In this document: positions 5,367 to 10,004 of the stretch, one piece after another | Numbering within the stretch: position 1 is the first letter of the stretch | Layout of the letters: each line of letters opens with the position of its first letter | Assembly: GCF_030151805.1 (NCBI RefSeq) | Contig: NZ_JASLCN010000344.1 | Location: 1 to 10,004, forward strand | Direction of reading: 5' to 3' | DNA from: Fluviicola sp. | Lineage (GTDB): Bacteria; Bacteroidota; Bacteroidia; Flavobacteriales_D; Crocinitomicaceae | Length of the DNA stretch: 10,004 bases | Program-made: the position numbers and the translations under genes | The notes under the pieces: model-generated | Databases searched by the model: none | Told to the model about the DNA's origin: nothing | What the model saw: the letters and a program-made list of their open reading frames with translations, nothing else

Positions 5367-7052
5367 TTAGTTTCCTTTCAGCTCCAAATCAAAACTAAGA
5401 TCGGAGCTCGTTCCACTGGCCTGATGCATTTCGACAGCAATGATATTATTGCCTGCTACGAACACGGAAGAAGGAATGGAAAAATTCTGAGGTGTATCTC
5501 CATCGTCATTCGCCAACGAAGCATAAGTGGTATACGAAGCACCTGCTGCCAGATTATTCCGGTACACTTCTGTTCCGTTAATATAAATTGCTACTCCGTC
5601 ATCTCTTTTTACATTTCCCACAAAACTTGCGTATGCTGCCGGATTGGTAATAGTAATTGTTTTCCTGAAGTAGGTGGTGACATATCTGTTAAGGATATTT
5701 GGACCATAGCCAACAACCGTCGCTTCATCGCCATCGCCATAACCCAACTGACTTGCGCCACTTGCCCATGCCGCATCATTAAACGAACCGGGAATCCAGG
5801 AAGTTCCCTGGTTGCTTCCATTGTCAAGAAATCTCCAGGTTGCACCATACGCAATTAAAGTAGCGGGTGGTGGTCCGGTGATTTTAAGGGTTGCTGAACC
5901 ATCTGATGCTACTGATTCCAACTTAAAGGACTTACCGCCATACGTAAATGTTTCGCCAACCCGAAGATAAGCATCTATGAATCCCCAGTAGCCAACAGTA
6001 GAAGGGTGCATATCCAGCAGTTCCGTAGAAACCCGGTTACTGGCATCCTTTTTAACCAGGCGGAATGCCAGGGTGCTTACTGCTGATTCTGAAACACCTT
6101 GAAATGTTGCGGCAGCGTTAAAATCATCATGTATTCCAAAAGGTTGACGGGTTTCTATCCAGAGGTCATATCCGGCAATAAATGCGGGAACAACTAGAGC
6201 TTTAGACCCTGTTCCTCCGCCATATAAAGGAGAAAGCGTAAAGGTTCCCGTGCTGGTTGTCGTAATAATTTCCGAGCTGCTTAACCAACCCAATGACTGT
6301 AAACGCGGAGCGCAAAGCAGCCTGCCATATTCCTCACCGCGTGCGCTCGTTCCCATTACTTCATTGGGATCTTTCTGGTCATTCACAGTAAAGTTGTCGG
6401 ATAAGGCAGTTGCTAAACCCGTATTATCTGTACAAGTTCTTGTATTCGCATGAGACAATCCTAAATTATGACCCACTTCATGTGCCAGGGTGCGCTGGCG
6501 AATCGGTATGCTACCGTCTTTGTCGAAGTATACTACAGAATAACCGGTATTGGTTCCGCCTGGTGTTCCGGTAGTTCCTATCCCATTGGAACAACCCGAA
6601 ACCAACGGTGTAATGTAGATGACGGTATTGTACTGCGAAGGAACAATCAGTTTTGCTAAAAGCGCCGGAAGTGCCAGTGTTTTCCAGGTATCTGTTGCGC
6701 ATTCATTGAGAATTCCCAGGTCAAGTACATTGATACTCACAACATCACCCAGAAGTCTGTCTTTAAGCCCTGCTATAAAAAGCCGGCCACCTGAAGTTTC
6801 ATTGTAAAAGGTGCGCAATGAGCGGCCAGTATTCGAAAAAACAGCTTCACGGGCTTCCTGTTCAGTCCGCATATTCTGTTTGGTAGGTGTTGAAATAAGA
6901 ACAACGAGAACGGTACGATCCGTTTGTTCGGCGGGAGAGATTGCAGCGGATGATAATCCACGTGTGGAACCTGAATTTCCTTTAAACAGTTTTTCTTTTT
7001 TACAAGAAAAGAGCGCAGCTGTCAACGCACAGATAAATAATAATTTCTTCAT
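5367..7052 (-). CDS. Surface lipoprotein zinc metalloprotease (M6/M11-like) with C-terminal beta-sandwich module
   Basis: A 561-residue protein. Residues 1-17 are a lipoprotein signal (lipobox LFSC, Cys17); the following KKEK resembles the charged export signal that sends Bacteroidota lipoproteins to the cell surface. The peptidase region (about 45-260) has the extended zinc motif HEVGHNLGLSH (191-201; His191, His195, His201, catalytic Glu192) and a likely Met-turn at NEVMGTS (Met233). This places it in the metzincin-like group near families M11/M6 rather than with plain HExxH enzymes. A middle region (about 265-393) looks beta-rich. Residues about 400-560 (WRFLDNGSNQGTSW, QLGYGDGDEATVV, RDDGVAIYINGTEVYR, NNIIAVEMHQ) match a beta-sandwich, galactose-binding-like module common in secreted Bacteroidota and Planctomycetota proteins. 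No T9SS domain. A weak promoter (TTG, 17 nt, TAGATTG at 7111-7085) lies upstream. Substrate unknown. Confidence 0.85.
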   Translation of the reverse strand: MKKLLFICALTAALFSCKKEKLFKGNSGSTRGLSSAAISPAEQTDRTVLVVLISTPTKQNMRTEQEAREAVFSNTGRSLRTFYNETSGGRLFIAGLKDRLLGDVVSINVLDLGILNECATDTWKTLALPALLAKLIVPSQYNTVIYITPLVSGCSNGIGTTGTPGGTNTGYSVVYFDKDGSIPIRQRTLAHEVGHNLGLSHANTRTCTDNTGLATALSDNFTVNDQKDPNEVMGTSARGEEYGRLLCAPRLQSLGWLSSSEIITTTSTGTFTLSPLYGGGTGSKALVVPAFIAGYDLWIETRQPFGIHDDFNAAATFQGVSESAVSTLAFRLVKKDASNRVSTELLDMHPSTVGYWGFIDAYLRVGETFTYGGKSFKLESVASDGSATLKITGPPPATLIAYGATWRFLDNGSNQGTSWIPGSFNDAAWASGASQLGYGDGDEATVVGYGPNILNRYVTTYFRKTITITNPAAYASFVGNVKRDDGVAIYINGTEVYRNNLAAGASYTTYASLANDDGDTPQNFSIPSSVFVAGNNIIAVEMHQASGTSSDLSFDLELKGN

Positions 7053-7138
7053 TACAAATAGGATTAGTGAATACTTCTTATGTGCAATCTAACTGGTTAT
7101 TTATAAGTCAATGTCAACTATTTCGGAATCCCGGGGTC

Positions 7139-9907
7139 TTACCGGATGATCAGTTTCAATAAAGAAGTTTGATTACTTTGAGTCAATCGCAGATAATAAA
7201 TACCGGAAGCTGGATTTCCTAAATCAATAAGGGTTTTATGGCTGTCAGAGGGACTTAATACAGCTCCTTTTAATTTTGAACCCTTACTGTCAGATACCTC
7301 CCACGTTTTGATTTGCGTATAATCAAGATTGATGTATACTTTTCCATCCGAAGGATTCGGGTACATTTTAATTTGCTCAACCCCATTTTCAGTAAGTGAA
7401 TTCGTAGAAGGAAGGACTTTTTTCAATAGTGTTTGTACGGTCGTTCCGTGGAGTGTTTCAACCTCCAGGTAGGAAAGAGTTCCGTCAGATGAAATACTCA
7501 ATCCGTTGGAACTTTGATCCAGTTCCCATTCTCCGGCCAGTGTGATCGTAATCATTTCCGGTTGAGGTATGCGGTATTGAACCGCAGGATTGTTCCCGAT
7601 TTGATTGTATTGGTAAAATTCCGATTCGTTGAGCATACCCAAATCCGGGTTTGTGGCGCTGATTTTCAGTTTGTCGCCGGAGTCAATTGCTTGTGTAAGA
7701 ATGACGGATGGATGATTCACCTTTCGGAGGTAATCAGCCAGGAAAACGCTGGTAGTGTCAAAAACAGCGTAACTGAAAATGGAGTCCGGAACGTATTTGG
7801 CAGCATGCGCTTTCCGGTCGCATTGCAGAACCTCGAAATAATTGGTTGGTTGTTGCGCCACAGCCTGAATTTCCGCTGCATTTCCCTTTACAACAACAAG
7901 GTAGTGGTAACCCGCATTCAAAGGTGCAGTTCCGTGATTGATGTAAGCGGAGGCAAAATTACCGCTCGTTGCGGCAGTATTGGATTGATTCATGGAATTT
8001 TGTATCTCGCGTTTGATGCGGATTTCATCTGTGTTGGCACTCACATTGGGTACGATATAACCATTCCCCATCGCATCAGTCATCCGGATTCCGCCCCCCA
8101 CTTGTGAAATGTCAGTCGCCAAACCGGTTTGAGCCACTCCGTTGACATAAGTAGCGCTATCCTGGTGCACTAACCTGGTTTGAAATAAGGTTGTATGGAT
8201 CGGAGCAATTCCGTTTGTATCCTGAATAGCGGATCCCATGCAGAGAATTTTATTGTCAACAGCAAAATAAGATTTCAAAGCACTCATGCGAGTGGTCGAA
8301 TAGTTGTCTCTGTAATCGAGAACAAAGGTTCCGTTTTGATCCAAAGAAGCATTTCCGATGAAATTCCCCTTGCTGAAAAGCCGGTGAGTAGCCGGTCCCA
8401 ACTGACCGAATGGTAAATAGGTGGCGGTAGTTCCAGGAAAATGCGACCAATCCCAGCCAACAAGAGCCAGTCCGCTGCCATCATACGAAACGGGACTTGT
8501 ATTGCAAAGAATATCCATTCCGCCGGCTGATAAATACCTTCCGAATACGTTTTCAGTAGCTGAATTTTCGTAATCCCAGATGTATTTGCTTGAGCCCTTG
8601 AAATTGAGCTGGAAATTCAGACGTTTGTGAACGCTCGAACCGGCATAAGGGAATCCAAAATGACCTTCCATTTTTACTGCAGCGGGTAAACCGCTTTGTA
8701 TGGTTTCCATAAAATGTCTCGGCCCCTGGAGACCGTTCAACAAGTTGATACTGGTTGTGGCACTCCTGATCAGGTTGGTGTTTTGAGGAGAAGAAATGCC
8801 CCAAAGCCGGATAAATTCTTTGCCGCAATCTACATTTTGTACGGGATTTGAAAGGTATAGATAGGCATGGGCTAGTCTTAAGGAACTCAATGCCGACAAA
8901 TCTGTGGGAAAGCGGCCGGAAGTTCCTCTTGGCATTTCAAAGTCGATGCACAGTTTGGAATAATTTAAAACCGCATTCCGCAGGTTTGATTGTGCTTCCG
9001 GGTTCAATTCATAAGGACTTCCGCTGAGTGTCCAGTTTAAAATAGAAAGTATTTGCAATGCGTTGATCCCGTAGCTGTTTGTATATGCTCCTTTGTGGTG
9101 ATACGTAATGAAATCGGGTCTGATACAATCCGACCAGCCGCGGGATATTTTCATGGCATTATTCATGAAGTTTTTGAAATGCATCATTTCCTGTGGTCTG
9201 GCACTAACGGTATCATCCAAAGCAAGAATATAGCAAAACCGCTGCACGCTGGTAGAACGGATCACATCGGTATTGAATCCCGGATAGGTAAAATTAAAAA
9301 GCGGGTTATTTGACCGAAGGAAACTCGTCAGTTGATTGAGAGCACCCATATGATGATCAAATTCTCCGGCAAGTTTCAGTTCTTCCTTCATCAGCAAGAT
9401 GGAAGCGGAGTAAGCGGATGAACGCAGAGCAACCGAATTGTAAATCTCGATCATTTCCAATGAAGCATTCTCATACATGTTAAAGTTGGTTGAAGCGTTT
9501 ACTCCCTTGTTTTTTAGGTATTGAAAAATATCCAGGATCGTATCCTTCAGTCCGGGGCTGTTATAGCTGGGATTCGGCGAACCTGCAGGCCCTTGTAATT
9601 TATACAACATGACCAACCGGATCAGTTTGCTTTCTACTAAGGTGGAGTAGGCAGAGCGATCGGCCCCCTGGGTTAAATCCCAGACAGCTCCCGGATTCTG
9701 GAAATTGTAAGCAGACAAATCTCGGGCATTGTTGCCGTTAGTAATGTAGCGATTGTAACGTTCCACTACTTCCGGGGTGTTATAATCAGTCGGTGTGCCA
9801 ATCAGCCACTCGATGTATTTTTCTTTTAGATTATTGATGGCTGTCTGCTGAGAAAAACTCACGTCAGAAAGAAAAATGATCAGAATAAGTGCAACTAGCT
9901 GCTTCAT
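7139..9907 (-). CDS. Secreted polysaccharide lyase family 8 (PL8) enzyme with T9SS sorting domain
   Basis: A 922-residue enzyme with a Sec signal (1-20, VSFSQ/Q). It has a helical toroid-like N-terminal half (about 25-385), beta-sandwich domains (about 390-825) and a T9SS type A C-terminal domain (about 845-922: IKMYPNPSDGKVYINL, ASGIYYLRL, ending KLIIR). PL8 enzymes cleave chondroitin, hyaluronan or xanthan by beta-elimination. Support: FITYHHKGAYTNSYG (267-280), where His270 and Tyr279 have the nine-residue spacing of the catalytic His/Tyr of chondroitin AC and hyaluronate lyases; PRGTSGR (326-332) at the arginine loop; SVHKRLNFQLNF...DYENSATEN (425-453); and GWDWSHFPGTT (484-494). Deviations: the usual NGEN is ATEN (Ala450 at the expected Asn), the Arg spacing is altered, and the NWW-EIG segment is degenerate. 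Fold call firm, substrate not. Its start is about 28 nt after another gene's terminator. Confidence 0.9.
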   Translation of the reverse strand: MKQLVALILIIFLSDVSFSQQTAINNLKEKYIEWLIGTPTDYNTPEVVERYNRYITNGNNARDLSAYNFQNPGAVWDLTQGADRSAYSTLVESKLIRLVMLYKLQGPAGSPNPSYNSPGLKDTILDIFQYLKNKGVNASTNFNMYENASLEMIEIYNSVALRSSAYSASILLMKEELKLAGEFDHHMGALNQLTSFLRSNNPLFNFTYPGFNTDVIRSTSVQRFCYILALDDTVSARPQEMMHFKNFMNNAMKISRGWSDCIRPDFITYHHKGAYTNSYGINALQILSILNWTLSGSPYELNPEAQSNLRNAVLNYSKLCIDFEMPRGTSGRFPTDLSALSSLRLAHAYLYLSNPVQNVDCGKEFIRLWGISSPQNTNLIRSATTSINLLNGLQGPRHFMETIQSGLPAAVKMEGHFGFPYAGSSVHKRLNFQLNFKGSSKYIWDYENSATENVFGRYLSAGGMDILCNTSPVSYDGSGLALVGWDWSHFPGTTATYLPFGQLGPATHRLFSKGNFIGNASLDQNGTFVLDYRDNYSTTRMSALKSYFAVDNKILCMGSAIQDTNGIAPIHTTLFQTRLVHQDSATYVNGVAQTGLATDISQVGGGIRMTDAMGNGYIVPNVSANTDEIRIKREIQNSMNQSNTAATSGNFASAYINHGTAPLNAGYHYLVVVKGNAAEIQAVAQQPTNYFEVLQCDRKAHAAKYVPDSIFSYAVFDTTSVFLADYLRKVNHPSVILTQAIDSGDKLKISATNPDLGMLNESEFYQYNQIGNNPAVQYRIPQPEMITITLAGEWELDQSSNGLSISSDGTLSYLEVETLHGTTVQTLLKKVLPSTNSLTENGVEQIKMYPNPSDGKVYINLDYTQIKTWEVSDSKGSKLKGAVLSPSDSHKTLIDLGNPASGIYYLRLTQSNQTSLLKLIIR

Positions 9908-9929
9908 AACAGACGAATATTAAGGTTGT

Positions 9930-9967
9930 AAAAAAACGATTCCCGACTTGTTCGGGCCGGGAATCGT
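9930..9967 (-). terminator. Intrinsic terminator of the gene entering from the right edge
   Basis: On the minus strand ACGATTCCCG (9967-9958), a 12-nt loop and CGGGAATCGT (9945-9936) form a perfect 10-bp stem followed by a run of seven T (9936-9930, sharing the last stem base). It ends only about 22 nt before the PL8 start codon. Confidence 0.88.
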
Positions 9968-9974
9968 GATGACA

Positions 9975-10004
9975 TTAGTTTACTGCGTTTACAAGGAGTT
10001 TTTT
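9975..10004 (-). CDS. Last nine codons of an upstream gene (partial)
   Basis: A minus-strand frame open at the right edge reads KKLLVNAVN and stops at TAA (9977-9975), 8 nt before the terminator stem. The stop-to-terminator distance makes this the likely C-terminus of the preceding gene. Only the tail is visible; a second frame that stops a little earlier (near 9988-9990) cannot be excluded. Nothing can be said about function. Confidence 0.4.
   Translation of the reverse strand, partial: KKLLVNAVN

Noticed and set aside
5238..5858. Long plus-strand open frame (206 codons) overlapping the metalloprotease gene
   Set aside because: It lies antisense to the well-supported beta-sandwich module, has no domain, signal or promoter, and its composition is that of a complement of coding sequence.
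7514..8107. Plus-strand open frame of 197 codons inside the PL8 gene
   Set aside because: Antisense to a clear PL8 beta-domain; no recognisable protein features or start context.
1..10004. CRISPR array, IS element, tRNA or rRNA gene
   Set aside because: No regularly spaced repeats, transposase frames with terminal repeats, or tRNA/rRNA-like stretches were seen on either strand.

Overview
The window looks like chromosomal DNA of a Bacteroidota bacterium, probably Flavobacteriales-like. The evidence is: (i) a large secreted enzyme ending in a type IX secretion (T9SS) sorting domain; (ii) lipoproteins with charged residues just after the lipobox cysteine; (iii) promoters of the Bacteroidota type (TTTG, about 19-20 nt, TAnnTTTG); and (iv) start codons preceded by A/T-rich sequence without Shine-Dalgarno motifs. 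Every gene I can support lies on the minus strand, so transcription runs from high to low coordinates. No RNA gene, IS element, CRISPR array or phage gene was seen.

Right side (about 5290-10004): the last codons of an unknown gene and its intrinsic terminator come first. They are followed by a 922-aa secreted polysaccharide lyase of family PL8 with a T9SS domain, then a 561-aa lipoprotein metalloprotease (HExxHxxGxxH) with a C-terminal beta-sandwich module. Together these suggest attack on glycosaminoglycan- or proteoglycan-like material, the lyase secreted and the protease on the cell surface.

Centre (1139-5141): a methionine-uptake operon. metN (ATPase), metI (permease) and metQ (binding lipoprotein) are preceded by a YedA-like EamA/DMT transporter. 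Upstream of that transporter is an unannotated 56-codon ORF whose second half is rich in Met and Cys codons. It is followed 22 nt later by a near-perfect intrinsic terminator, which ends only about 30 nt before the transporter start. The arrangement fits a classical ribosome-mediated attenuator sensing methionine (and perhaps cysteine). This is the most interesting candidate in the window. The metI-metQ spacer (215 bp) is unusually rich in potential hairpins and also contains an imperfect direct repeat.

Left side (1-1111): a tandem duplication of a small secreted six-cysteine protein, each copy with its own recognisable promoter and a conserved leader. The downstream copy is joined by a TAATG stop/start overlap to a lipoprotein gene that runs off the left edge.
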